Assembly (NCBI RefSeq): GCF_030247195.1 | Contig: NC_080671.1 | Location: 415,658,044 to 415,722,043, forward strand | Origin: Topomyia yanbarensis | Lineage: Eukaryota; Arthropoda; Insecta; Diptera; Culicidae | Direction: 5' to 3' | DNA: 64,000 bases | Made by a program: the position numbers and the translations under genes | In this document: positions 45,905 through 55,640 of the stretch, piece by piece | Position numbering within the stretch: the stretch's first letter is position 1 | Layout of the letters: each line of letters opens with the position of its first letter | Notes under the pieces: generated by a model | Seen by the model: only the letters and a program-made list of their open reading frames with translations | Told to the model about the DNA's origin: nothing | The model's database searches: none

Positions 45905-46863
45905 CAAATTTTCGTCTTTTGCTGACCACCCGCTTTACAATGACACCATTATTGACGGTGGTTTTCACTGCTTTGTGGAAACCGGAAGCCGCTATCTTTG
46001 CTTAGAAAATGGCGAAAAAATCAATTTCTGTCTTCTATTGACCCCCCCCCCCCTTTCGAATGACACTCATATTGACAATACGTTTTGCTGTTGTGGTAAC
46101 CGGAAACCGCCATCTTGGTTTTGAAAATGGCGTCAAAAATCAATTTCTGTCTTCTATTGACCACTCCCTTTCGAATGACACCCATATTGATGATGCTTTT
46201 CACTGTTTTGTGGTAACCGGAAATCGCCATTTTGCTTTTCAAAATGGCGTCAATTATCAATTTCCGGCTTTTGCTGACCGTTCTCTTTCAAATAACACCC
46301 ATATTGTTTGTGGTTTTCACTGTTTTGTGGCAACCGGAAGCCGCCATCTTGGTTTTCAAAATGGCGTCAAATGTTCATTCGTACGGAATCGGTGCAGGAA
46401 TGGTCTTGAGGGAGCTGTAGAACCGTATGATTCGAAGAACTTTGCATATCGTATAAAGCTATGAACCCAAATCGCTGGAATGATAGAAAAATATATAGAT
46501 TTTCTTAGGTTCTCCCGGAACAGTTCTCCGGTGGCCAAGATTGGTCCAATTCATGTCTATTGTGAAGGATCAATGGAAAATAGTCATATGTAGCACATTT
46601 CAAAACACAATTACTTAAATTTATGGGATGTTTCTTCAAAACTCGTCCGTCACCCCACTTGGATGCCGGATATACCCCAAGGGAATTCGGATTAACTCCG
46701 GAACCGGTCCACGGATTAGAACGCTACTCGGTATATAGAAACTGAACTAAATTCCAGATCTTTTAAAGCCGGTTCCATCCAATTCGGTCAAAAATTGACG
46801 AAATGAGAGCAAAATTTAAACAAAATTTTCAGAAAAATTTTAACTTGGTACTGTAAAGGTTAA
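45905..46863 (-). repeat. Right arm of the large TTAA foldback
   Basis: Pairs with the left arm but has four satellite units (near 45,999, 46,130, 46,245 and 46,362). A poly-C tract of about 10 lies at 46,043. The single-copy outer part is closely similar to the left arm. Confidence 0.8.
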
Positions 46864-47504
<641 letters not shown>

Positions 47505-47724
47505 CAAACTGAAATAAATGTGAACCAGTGCGACAGAATTATAGTAGAACTCCAACAGCACCATTTTAAATTTTTTTACAGCTACCGAAATCTATCGGAT
47601 ATCTGCCGCCAAGGAGAGACATTGGTTGATAAATTTGGTAGACTCGAGAATTTGATGGTTTTGTTTCTCGTACTCTGCTTGAGAGTTAGTTAACCTAGGA
47701 GTTTAGGTTGAAGTTATGCTTACG

Positions 47725-47815
47725 GTAGGTTATAGCGAATTTCGTTAAACCGGAATTCGCCCTCCTGGATTTCAAAATGGCGCCAAAAATCAATTTCTAG
47801 TCTTTACAACAATAC
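47725..47815 (+). repeat. Single satellite unit related to 41,225-41,800
   Basis: GGTTATAGCGAATTTCGTTA, AACCGGAATTCGCC and GGATTTCAAAATGGCGCCAA follow the same order as in the array 6 kb upstream. Confidence 0.65.
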
Positions 47816-47893
47816 CTACATTGGTGAGGTGCGGGCCATAAAGAGTCTTTCAGACCCGTCTCTTCCATCATTCCGAAAATTGTATAAGTCTTT

Positions 47894-48045
47894 TGCATTC
47901 AAAAGGACTGCATTTTTTGCAAAAACCATGGCAATTACGAAAGCAGTGCAAAGGAAAACTGCAGTTTGCATTCAAAGCACTATTTTTTACAAAAACCGCG
48001 TTAATTGGAAAATCCGCGTAAAACAACCTCTAAAAACCGCGTGAA
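47894..48045 (+). repeat. Two-unit tandem duplication of about 71 bp
   Basis: GCATTCAAAAGGACTGCATT at about 47,896 and GCATTCAAAGCACTATTTTT at about 47,969 begin similar units that continue with GCAAAAACCATGGCAATTAC and ACAAAAACCGCGTTAATTGG. Confidence 0.45.
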
Positions 48046-48319
48046 AAAAACCTGAATGTATCTTATTTTGTAAACTATTTCACGAAACCGATTTGTAATT
48101 CTACTCAGAAGAAAATTGTTCCCAAAATCGTGAGCAATATTCCATGAATTCTGAAACAATCACGTTGCTACGATACGGAAAGTGGACCATGAACAAAAAT
48201 CATGTGTTTTATAATTGTATTTAATTCCCTGTAGTAACGCCTGCATAACACTTTTATTAATGGAGATATTTGTTTTTGTTTTATGAAATTCAATCCCGGT
48301 TTCAGCCATATCATTACCA

Positions 48320-48900
48320 AATCGATTTTCAATACGTGAACTAGTTCATAACTTTATGAACATTATTCATAGAACCAAAGCGTAACTCGTGATTACATCG
48401 TAGATTTAGGAACATTATTCAAAGTCCGACTACACGACGTAAAGTGATTCATGAATTAAGATGTGGTTTTCGTGGTTGAGATTTGGTTCAGAGATTCAAA
48501 ACATATTTTCTCGTGCACTATTTCACTAGACATTATGATTCCAAATATATCAGTCACGAATAAATATCCGCGCTCGCAAAAAAGTTCACATTATCATAAA
48601 GTAATATTGATATATACGTGAACTGATTCATGATTCCTACCGAATTAATCAGAGCACACAATTCGTGACTTTGAAATAGTTCACCAAATCATAAAATATC
48701 ATTCAAGCATTCGTGAACTGGTTCATGATTCTAAGTTACGCCTGACCATGCGTTCTCGTAAAAAAAATCGTTAATCATAAAATATTATTCATGTATTCGT
48801 GAACTGGTTCATATTACAATATTCACGTCTGATTATTGTTCGTGAAACAGTTCACAAAATTATAAAATATTATTCATGTATTCGTGAATTGGTTTTTTGA
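48320..48900 (+). repeat. Degenerate tandem array around TTCGTGAACTGGTTCATGATT
   Basis: The word TATTCGTGAACTGGTTCAT or close variants recurs near 48,340, 48,614, 48,711, 48,797 and 48,882. The last units are spaced by about 85-97 bp. A second word, AATCATAAAATATTATTCAT, precedes it in most units. Confidence 0.65.
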
Positions 48901-48994
48901 TTTCCAGTAAATGATCTATCTTGATTGCTTGTGATATATAGAAGATATCACAAATCATTTTCAATTTCATGCAACTCTACTATGTTATGTTTAT

Positions 48995-49528
48995 TAGGGT
49001 AAGCAGGTCTAGTTAAAAATTAGCATCCGTTTCATTTTTTATTTAAAACATCGTGATACAAGTATTATTAAACATTTTTCAAAGATGCCCAAATTCTAGT
49101 TTTTTCTTTCACCCAGGGCAAAATACACCCGGTTACAGTGTAATATGCCCCACAACAAGAGGATGGGGCGTTTTAACCGGTGATGAGCTGTTGTGAATGC
49201 ATGAATAATTCTACACGCCAAGCTAAAAACTAAGATATTTACTATAATATTCTAGTAAGCTACTTAAAATAGTTCTATCAAATCTAACTGTTTCTAATTG
49301 ATTGTAATGCTATGGGAAAAAGTTGAAGCTTACATCAAAATAGCTCTTTTGAAACTTTTGTGTATATTGTTGTTTTGCAACATATTAAAAATACCAAATT
49401 AGCTTAGTACGTTGATTTTATGAAACGAGACTGGTATCAGTCATTTTTACTTTTTAGATAATTCAGGAAACATGGGAATTTAAGAGGGGAATTTTGCCCC
49501 GATGGGCGTATTATACCCTTTTACCCTA
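48995..49528. mobile_element. MITE-like element with TAGGGTAA ends
   Basis: The left end is TAGGGTAAGCAGGTC and the right end, reversed, TAGGGTAAAAGGGTATAATA. Near each end lies a GGGCAAAAT stretch followed by CCCC or CCCGG. The inverted ends are short and the element is 534 bp without coding capacity. It abuts the 3' end of the Jockey remnant. Confidence 0.4.
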
Positions 49529-49559
49529 CCTTCAACAACACGCCCCTTGGCCCCAATGG

Positions 49560-50049
49560 TGGTTGCTTAAACTAATTACATTTCAAAATAGACAATATTT
49601 TCACTTTTATCGGATTCCGCGTCCGGTTGAAGTCCAAGGCCGTCGCCACACTGCTAAAAATCGCTGGAGTCCGGTAACAGCGCTCTGACAACCATAGTTG
49701 GTTCTCCTGAACGGAACTCGCAGAAGAGAGTTATTACGTAGAGCTCGAACGCGGGCTTGAAGACGTCCCTGGATTGTCGGGGAATCCACTCTGGCAGAGA
49801 GTAAATCCGAGACGAACAGGGCTCGAGAGCAGTCCCACCGAATGCTGAGTGTATCGATGTGTATTAACTGACAACGGTTTTCATAGCTCGGCAGTTCGAA
49901 TCTGTTTCGCTAGGGGAGATGTCGAAGGGCGAAGCGTATGAACCGGCGTTGGACAGCCTCGATTCTGTCAATCTCGTTCTGGTAGTACGGATCCCAAACA
50001 GCAGTACAATATTCTAACGTTGCACGGACCAACGCACAATTAAGCGATT
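49560..50049 (-). pseudogene. Jockey-like element, C-terminal part
   Basis: With one internal stop, the minus strand reads CALVRATLEYCTAVWDPYYQ followed by NEIDRIEAVQRRFIRFALRH, then LPSYENRCQLIHIDTLSIRW, ALFVSDLLSARVDSP and VPFRRTNYGCQSAV. This is the conserved region after the RT in Jockey-clade non-LTR elements. It is the downstream part of the element whose RT lies at 54,446-55,640; the two were separated by RTE-B. The frame reaches a stop near 49,575. Confidence 0.8.
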
Positions 50050-50060
50050 AAAGACAGTAT
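50050..50060. repeat. Target-site duplication of RTE-B in Jockey (left copy)
   Basis: AAAGACAGTAT, identical to 54,435-54,445. Confidence 0.8.
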
Positions 50061-50065
50061 TTCAT

Positions 50066-50792
50066 TCATTTATTTAGGTCAACATCAATTTCATGATAAC
50101 ACTGAATCAACAATTTGCCTCCACAATACTCGATTTGTAGCTGCAGCTCTCCAACGTCGGGTACGCCCAACACTCGCCAAATCACGTTCCACCTGGTCCG
50201 CCCATCGTGCTCTCTACGCTCCTCGCCTTCTTGTACCAACCGGATCATTAGCGAACACCATCTTTGCAGGATTGTTGTCTGGCATTCTTGCAACATGCCC
50301 TGCCCACCGTATCCTTCCAGATTTGGCCACCTTTTGGATACTGGGATACTCGCCATAGAGTGCAGCGAGCTCGTAGTTCATCCTTCGCTGCCACACACCG
50401 TTCTCCTGCACACCGCCGAAGATCGTCCCTAGCACCCGTTGCTCGAAAACTCCTAGCGCTTGCAGGTCCTCCTCGAGCATGGTCCAAGTCTCGTGCCCGT
50501 AGAGAACCACCGGTCTTATAAGCGTTTTGTACATGGTGTATTTGGTGCGGGGGTGAATCTCTCTTGACCGCAGTTTCTTCTGGAGCCTATAGTAGGCCCG
50601 ACTTCCACTGATGATGCGTCTTCGGATTTCACGGCTCACGTTATTGTCAGCCGTTAATAAGGATCCTAGGCAGACAAAATCCTTCACTACCTCGAAGGTA
50701 TCCCCGTCGATCGTAACGCTGTTTCCTAGCGGGATCCTGTCGTTTTCGGTTCCCCCTACCAGCATATACTTTGTTTTGGACGCATTTACCAC
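50066..50792 (-). pseudogene. RTE-B copy 3: C-terminal domain
   Basis: A 192-codon frame (50,214-50,792) has YMLVGGTENDRIPLG, FVCLGSLLTADNNVSREIRR, LYGHETWTMLEEDLQALGVF and IRWAGHVARMPDNNPAKMVF, the same order as in copy 2 at 33 kb. The last part (50,066-50,213) continues in another frame with RARWADQVERDLAS-like coding, so one frameshift is present near 50,214. Confidence 0.8.
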
Positions 50793-50819
50793 CAGTCCGA
50801 CCTTCGCTGCTTCGCGTTT

Positions 50820-51172
50820 CCGGTGGGTTTAAATGCCGGCCACCGTTCCAAATCTTCGGGCGATAATGTCCATGTCGTCCACAAAGCATACAAATTTGCC
50901 GGATTTCGTGAAGATCGTGCCCCAGCTGTTGAGCCCGGCTCGTCGCATTACACCTTCCAGAGCGATGTTGAATAGTAGACACAAGAGTCCATCACCTTGT
51001 CTCAGTCCCCGTCGAGATTCGAATGGACTGGCTCACCCGAAATCCTTACGCTGTTTTGTACACCGTCCATCGTTGCTTTGATCAGTCGAGTCATTTTCCC
51101 GGGAAAGATGTTTTCCTCCATGATTTTCCATAGCTCTCGCCGCCTTGAAGTCGATGAACCGGTGATGCGTTA
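50820..51172 (-). pseudogene. RTE-B copy 3: reverse transcriptase, downstream half
   Basis: With small shifts allowed, the minus strand gives HHRFIDFKAA, then MEENIFPGKMTRLIKATMDG, then RGLRQGDGL with CLLFNIALEGVMRRAGLN, and FVCFVDDMDIIARR. The RT catalytic box is FVDD here, one change from FADD. About ten codons after DFKAA (YDS and following) are deleted, joining it to a remnant of ELWKIM. Confidence 0.75.
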
Positions 51173-51182
51173 GGACCTGGTA
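51173..51182. repeat. Target-site duplication of RTE-A in RTE-B (left copy)
   Basis: GGACCTGGTA, repeated at 52,719-52,728. The two leading G may belong to the element, so the minimum duplication is the 8 bp ACCTGGTA. Confidence 0.75.
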
Positions 51183-51223
51183 CTTACTTGATACTTGACG
51201 GGCAACAATTCGCTTAGTTGAAT

Positions 51224-51690
51224 CTACGCCGAGTGAAGAATTCTCCTCCACTGGACCCGGTCCTGGGCCAATCTTTTCCAGTCACCCTGGACATTGAGTG
51301 CTTTTAGGTCCTCTTCCACTGCAAACAGCCATCGTGTACGCGGCCTGCCACGGACTCGTCGGCCTCTTCCCGGTTCTCTACTGAATATTATCTTCGCCTG
51401 TCGTTCTTCCGGCATTCGTGTCACATGACCAGCCCACCGCAGCCGGCCGTTTTTCAATAGCTTGACAATATCCACTCCTTTATATACTTGGTATAACTCG
51501 TGATTCATGCGACGCCGCCAGATGCCATTTTCTTCTTTACCGCCGAGTTTTGTTCGCAGCACCTTACGTTCGAAGACACCGAACGCTCTTCGATCAACTT
51601 CCTTTAACGGCCACGTTTCATGGCCGTACAAGGCAACCGGAACTATCAATGTCTTGTTCACCGCGAATTTTGTCTTCGTCGGCAAACTAC
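51224..51690 (-). pseudogene. RTE-A copy 4: C-terminal domain
   Basis: An open frame of 153 codons: LIVPVALYGHETWPLKEVDR, GIWRRRMNHELYQVYKGVD, RLRWAGHVTRMPEERQAKII and GDWKRLAQDRVQWRRILHSA. It ends in a stop at 51,224, about 40 bp before the 3' end. A single frameshift near 51,690-51,740 separates it from the RT. Confidence 0.85.
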
Positions 51691-51696
51691 GGGACT

Positions 51697-52593
51697 TCAG
51701 CTGGCGACGAAGTCCGTAAAAGGCCCTATTTGCAGCTGCAAAACGCCTTTTAACCTCGGGGCAACATCATTATTGCACGTCACTAGAGTTCCAAGGTACA
51801 AAAATTCTTCCACTACTTCAAATTTATCACCACCTAACACCTCTTCACAATTGGACCCACGTATTGTTCCAGCTATCATGTACTTCGTCTTGCTGGTGTT
51901 GATTGTGAGATCAATTCTTGCTGTCTCCCTTTTGAAAGGCACGAATGCCTCTTCCACGGCTCGGCGGTCGATTCCAATGATATCAATATCGTCCGCAAAT
52001 CCTAGGAGCATATGCGACCGAGTGACGATGGTACCGTTCCTTTGCACGCCTGCTCTCCTGATGGCACCTTCAAGAGCAATGTTGAACAGCAAATTTGACA
52101 GTGCATCACCCTGCTTCAATCCGTCTAAGGCTACGAAGGACGTCGAAATCTCATCCGCAACCCGAACACTTGATTTCGATCCTTCCAGTGTTGCACGAAT
52201 CAGCCTAATCAGTTTCGTCGGAAAACCATGTTCTACCATTATCTGCCATAACTCGTTTCTTTTCACTGAATCGTACGCCGCTTTGAAATCAACAAACAGA
52301 TGGTGTGTCTGCAAGTTGTATTCCCGGAATTTATCTAGGATCTGTCGCAGGGTAAACATTTGATCCGTTGTTGATCGGCCTTCACAAAAACCATCTTGGT
52401 ATACGCCGACGAAAGACTCCTCCAACGGCCTTAATCTGTTGAACAGAAGACGTGATATAATTTTGTACGCCGAATTGAGGAGCGATGTTCCTCGGTAATT
52501 GTCGCACTCCAGTCTGTGTCCCTTTTTGTATAAGGGACAAATGAAGCCCTCTAGCCAGTCAGCAGGTAGTTCTTCTTCTTCCCATACCTTCAA
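51697..52593 (-). pseudogene. RTE-A copy 4: reverse transcriptase with intact motifs
   Basis: The 298-codon frame has FICPLYKKGHRLE, VDFKAAYDSVKR (101-112), GLKQGDALSNLLF (158-170) and GFADDIDII (198-206). All key RT residues visible to me are present, including both aspartates of FADD and the QGD motif. Upstream (52,594-52,718) a short stretch of linker (LEEVKKVIKEL, AAGKDELPAELFKYG) is separated by stops. Frameshifts on both sides mean the copy as a whole is not translated through. Confidence 0.85.
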
Positions 52594-52718
52594 AAGACTA
52601 CGGTGAAGTATTTCGTGCAGCTGCTCACTACCGTATTTGAACAGTTCGGCCGGGAGCTCGTCCTTTCCAGCAGCCTTACAGTTTTAGTTCTTTGATTACC
52701 TTTTTCACCTCTTCTAGC

Positions 52719-52883
52719 GGACCTGGTATTGACGGCATTTCTGGAGGATTTGCCGTACGGTGAAGATCTGGTCCGTTGTCGACCGGCCATCGATGAAGCC
52801 GGCTTGATTACTTCACACGAACTCATTTACTTTAGGTGATAGACGACGGAAGATGATCTGGGATAGCACTTTATAGGCGGCAT
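52719..52883 (-). pseudogene. RTE-B copy 3: reverse transcriptase, upstream half
   Basis: The minus strand reads RGENFRAITILNAAYKVLSQ, IIFRRLSPKVNEFV, then a stop, then QAGFIDGRSTTDQIFTVRQI and LQKCRQYQV. Coding then jumps over RTE-A copy 4 to LTHHRFIDFKAA at 51,172. The first 10 bases at 52,719-52,728 are the right copy of the RTE-A target duplication. Confidence 0.8.
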
Positions 52884-53410
52884 TCAAAATGGTGATCGCT
52901 CGGAAGTTCTCACCCCTTCTTTCCACTCCTCCGGTAGCTGTTCGGTTTTCCAGATCCTGACTACTAACCGGTGCAGACAAGTGGCCAACTTTTCCGGGCC
53001 CAACTTGGTGAGTTCTGCTGCGATACCATCTTTGCCAGCTACTTTGTTGTTCTTGAGCTGTTGTATGGCATCCCTAACTTCCCTCAACGTGGGAGTTGGT
53101 TCATTCCCGTTCTCAACTGCACTGACGTAGTCAAATCCTCCGTTGTCTTGGTGATCTGTATCTACATTCTCCTCGCCGTTCAGGTGCTCGTCGAAGTGCT
53201 GCTTCCACCTTTCGATCACCTCACGGTTGTCCGTCAGCAGGCTCCCGTCCTTATCCCTACATATTTCGGCTTGCTGCACGAAGCCTTTGCGGTATGCGTT
53301 GAGCTTCTGTTAGAACTTCCGTGTATCTTGAGAACGGCACAGCAGTTTCATTTCCTCGCACTCCGCTTCTTCAAGGCGGCGTTTTTTCTCCCGGAAGAAG
53401 CGTGTCTGCT
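52884..53410 (-). pseudogene. RTE-B copy 3: linker before the RT
   Basis: A 131-codon frame (52,884-53,279) has GSLLTDNREVIERWKQHFDE, HLNGEENVDTD, AIQQLKNNKVAGKDGIAAEL and WKTEQLPEEWKEG. It continues upstream after a frameshift as CRSQDTRKFYQKLNAYRKG. This is the RTE-B equivalent of the RTE-A linker. Confidence 0.8.
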
Positions 53411-53999
53411 ACCTCCGCATCTGTTTGTATCGTTCCACATTCTGTCGGGTTCCATGCTGCAGCATGACCGCTTGCGCTACATTCTTCTCCTCCAAAACCG
53501 CTATGCACTCCTCGTCGAACCAATCGTTCCGTCGTCTCCGTTCATCGTACCCGACAATGTCCTCAGCTACGTTGTTGATGGCTGCTTTTACTGTTCTCCA
53601 GCAATCCTCTAGAGTGGCCACGTCGAGCTCTCCCTCGTCCGGCAACGCTGCCTCGAGGTGCTGCGCGTATGCAGTGGCGACATCTGGTTGCTTCAGTCGC
53701 TCCAGATCGTACCGAGGCGGCCGTCGGTACCATACATGATTAGTGACGGATAGTTTTGGGCGCAATTTAACCATCACCAAGTAGTGGTCAGAGTCGATGT
53801 TAGCGCCACAATAGGTCCTGACGTCGATAATGTGGGAGAAGTGCCGTCCATCGATCCGGACGTGGTCGATTTGAGATTTCGTCTGTAGCAGTGATCTCCA
53901 GGTGTAACGATAAAGGAGGCTGTGCTGGAAGAAGGTGCTACGAATGGCCATGTTCTTGGAGGCGGCGAAATCAATGAGTCGAAGGCTGTTATCATTCAT
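53409..53999 (-). pseudogene. RTE-B copy 3: endonuclease end and linker
   Basis: A 196-codon frame with TWRSLLQTKSQIDHVRIDGR, then NIDSDHYLVMVKLRPKLS, then DWFDEECIAVLEEKNVAQAV and RQNVERYKQMRR. SDHYLV marks the end of the APE-type endonuclease. The upstream half lies at 54,000-54,434 in other frames. Confidence 0.8.
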
Positions 54000-54434
54000 C
54001 AGCTGGTGAGCGCTGAACTTTCCAATCGTCGGTCTGAATTCCTCCTCCTGGCCTACCTGAGCGGTTAAGTCCCCAATGATGATCTTGACGTCATGGCTTG
54101 GGTAGCGGTCGCATTCTCGTTAGAGCTGCGCGTAGAAACCGTCTTTGTCATCATCGGTGCATTCGGAGTGGAGGGCTGTGCCCGTTTATTATGCTGATGT
54201 TGTAGAAACGGCCCTTGATCCTCAACCTGCACATTCTTTCGTCGATCGGCCAGCAATCGATCACGCACCTTTGCATATCGCCCATCACAATAAAAGCTGT
54301 CCCTAGCTCATGTGTGTTGCTGCAGCTCTGGTAGATGGTATAATTACCTCTAAACGTTTCCGAACCCGCGGTCCTTGAGAACATCGGCGAGAACGCGGGT
54401 GCTCCTGATGGAATTGAGAGATCTGCAGTTCAAG
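54000..54434 (-). pseudogene. RTE-B copy 3: endonuclease start
   Basis: A frame at 54,151-54,384 includes TFRGNYTIYQSCSNTHELGT, then CRLRIKGRFYNISIINGHSP (compare NIYAPTND in RTE-A). Frame-shifted remnants follow with DVKIIIGDLNAQVGQEEEFR at about 54,025-54,095. The upstream RSLNSIRSTRVLADVLK reaches nearly to the target duplication. At least two frameshifts are present. Confidence 0.7.
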
Positions 54435-54445
54435 AAAGACAGTAT
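54435..54445. repeat. Target-site duplication of RTE-B in Jockey (right copy)
   Basis: AAAGACAGTAT, identical to 50,050-50,060. Joining the two sides restores Jockey coding: RNVYCL, one stop, then SLNCALVRATLEYC. Confidence 0.8.
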
Positions 54446-55001
54446 ACGTTCCTGAAGCTTTTCGCTATTCGGAAGATGAACCCAAGCTGAATGCCTTATC
54501 TACGATGTATGAAGTATGTGGTTTGAACGTTAGTGCCGAATCCATGATGACTCCGACATCCTTGATGTGAGAGTGTCTTGGAATGCTCGAGTCAAAAAAG
54601 CGAAGTTAAACTGAGTCGGAAGGTGTTTCCGCGTGAACGTAACGATTGAGCATTTACTCGGGTTTAAAACCATTCTGTTTAGATCACACCACGTACTAAA
54701 GCTCTCCAGTTCCCTCCGAAGAAGCTCGGCATCGGTTTTATCCCGTATTTGTCGAAAAATTTGCATGTCGTCGGTGAAAGAAAGGCGAGGTCATTATAAT
54801 GTGGTATTGGTGTCATTAAAGTAAAGGAGGAATATGGCTGGATCGAGATGGCTTCCTTGTGGGATGCCTAATGTAGCGAAGAATGGTGCAGATAGACAGT
54901 CCTTAATGCTGATTTGGAGTTGCCTTCCATCGAGGTAGGAACGAAACCAACGCAGAAGTTGTCCATGAATACCAAGTATGTCCAGCTTTGCTATTGCGAT
55001 A
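54446..55001 (-). pseudogene. Jockey-like element: reverse transcriptase, downstream part
   Basis: The minus strand reads IAIAKLDILGIHGQLLRWFR, SYLDGRQLQI, ATLGIPQGSHLDPAIFLLYF, then SFTDDMQIFRQIRDK, WCDLNRMVLNPSKCSIVTFT and DVGVIMDSALTFKPHTSYIV. These are Jockey-clade RT motifs. The catalytic FADD is FTDD, and G-x-x-LGP has become LDP. Two frames (54,794-55,006 and 54,530-54,766) carry it, with stops between them. Confidence 0.85.
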
Positions 55002-55272
55002 CACACCTAGAAAAAATCGTGTAAATTTACGTCTCCTGACCATGACATATACGAGCACCAAAAACGACATAGTTTTGCGTTTTATTTTAATTTTACATGT
55101 CGTTGAATTTTGCGAGTCACGTAATTTTAATCCACATAAGATATTTGTTTAAAATGTTGAATGGTGCAATTTTATGGCACTGCGCGTGGAAAGTAAAATT
55201 AAACAGAACACGGTTATTTTTCGTCATCTCGTCGATTACGGTTTGTTAGATTGTGGCAAGTTTGGAATTACG
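55002..55272. mobile_element. 271-bp insertion in Jockey RT, flanked by TA
   Basis: Jockey coding runs NYDT up to 55,273 and resumes as IAIAKL at 55,001. The bases at both junctions are TA, and removing the insert with one TA restores NYDIAIAK. The insert begins CACACCTAGAAAAAATCGTG and ends TTGGAATTACG. Its ends are not clear inverted repeats. It is probably a TA-targeting MITE or its remnant. Confidence 0.65.
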
Positions 55273-55640
55273 TATCATAGTTGGTTTTGTCGAAAGCCGC
55301 AGATAGATTCATGTAATTAGCATCGGTTCGCAATTCGTCAGCGATCCCATCGAGTACATATGTTGTGAACGAGAGTAGGTTGGTCGTTGTCGATGGTTTA
55401 GGCATAAAACCGTGTTGGTCGTCTGTAATGTAGTGTTTGCAGTGAAAGAAGATAGGGTCTAAAACAACCAGCTCGAATCGTTTTGATACGGCACTTTAAC
55501 ACGAGATTCCCCGATAGTTATCAATGTTCGATTTGTTTCCTTTTTTATGAACTGAAAGCATGTGTGCTGCTTTGCAGATATATTTGTTATATGTTCAAAA
55601 AGAGGTTCTATGACACATGCATCGATGTTTGACTTTTTGG
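55273..55640 (-). pseudogene. Jockey-like element: reverse transcriptase, upstream part
   Basis: The minus strand reads LSVHKKGNKSNIDNYRGISC, then VSKRFELVVLDPIFFHCKHY, ITDDQHGFMPKPSTTTNLLS and LSAAFDKTNYD. These are the RT entry motifs of Jockey-clade elements (VHKKG, NYRGIS, QHGF, AFDK). One stop follows ISC. Homology fades past 55,640; no endonuclease or ORF1 lies upstream, so the copy is 5'-truncated. Confidence 0.8.

Larger units (their letters stand above)
42217..46863. mobile_element. 4.65-kb TTAA-flanked foldback element with satellite-bearing arms
   Basis: The element begins TTAACCTTTACAGTACCAAG and ends, reversed, with the same sequence; the flanking TTAA copies are at 42,217-42,220 and 46,860-46,863. 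The arms (42,217-43,053 and 45,905-46,863) pair along their whole length. The outer part of about 490 bp is single copy and the inner part is made of units of about 117 bp. The right arm has one more unit than the left, which accounts for the 120-bp length difference. The spacer (43,054-45,904) holds further satellite units, an internal inverted repeat and a GC-rich block with an 86-codon basic frame. The TTAA target and CCTTT-type end suggest piggyBac-type transposition. No transposase is recognisable. Confidence 0.8.
51183..52718 (-). mobile_element. RTE-A copy 4, 5'-truncated, inserted in RTE-B copy 3
   Basis: The element is flanked by GGACCTGGTA on both sides. Removing it with one copy restores the RTE-B reading RQYQVLTHH across the site. 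It contains the linker end, RT and C-terminal domain, and a 3' tail GTCAAGTATCAAGTAAGTA of short repeats. It appears the least damaged RTE-A copy in the window, and is the youngest layer of the three nested elements. Confidence 0.9.
50061..54434 (-). mobile_element. RTE-like element RTE-B, copy 3, inserted in Jockey and itself interrupted
   Basis: A 2.8-kb RTE-B copy (50,061-51,182 and 52,719-54,434) lies on the minus strand between two 11-bp copies of AAAGACAGTAT. It runs from an endonuclease start (RSLNSIRSTRVLADVLKDRG) to the C-terminal domain and a tail ending AAATAAATGAATGAA. A 1.5-kb RTE-A copy is inserted in its RT. It is 5'-truncated only slightly, if at all. Several frameshifts and a deletion in the RT make it inactive. 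Confidence 0.85.
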
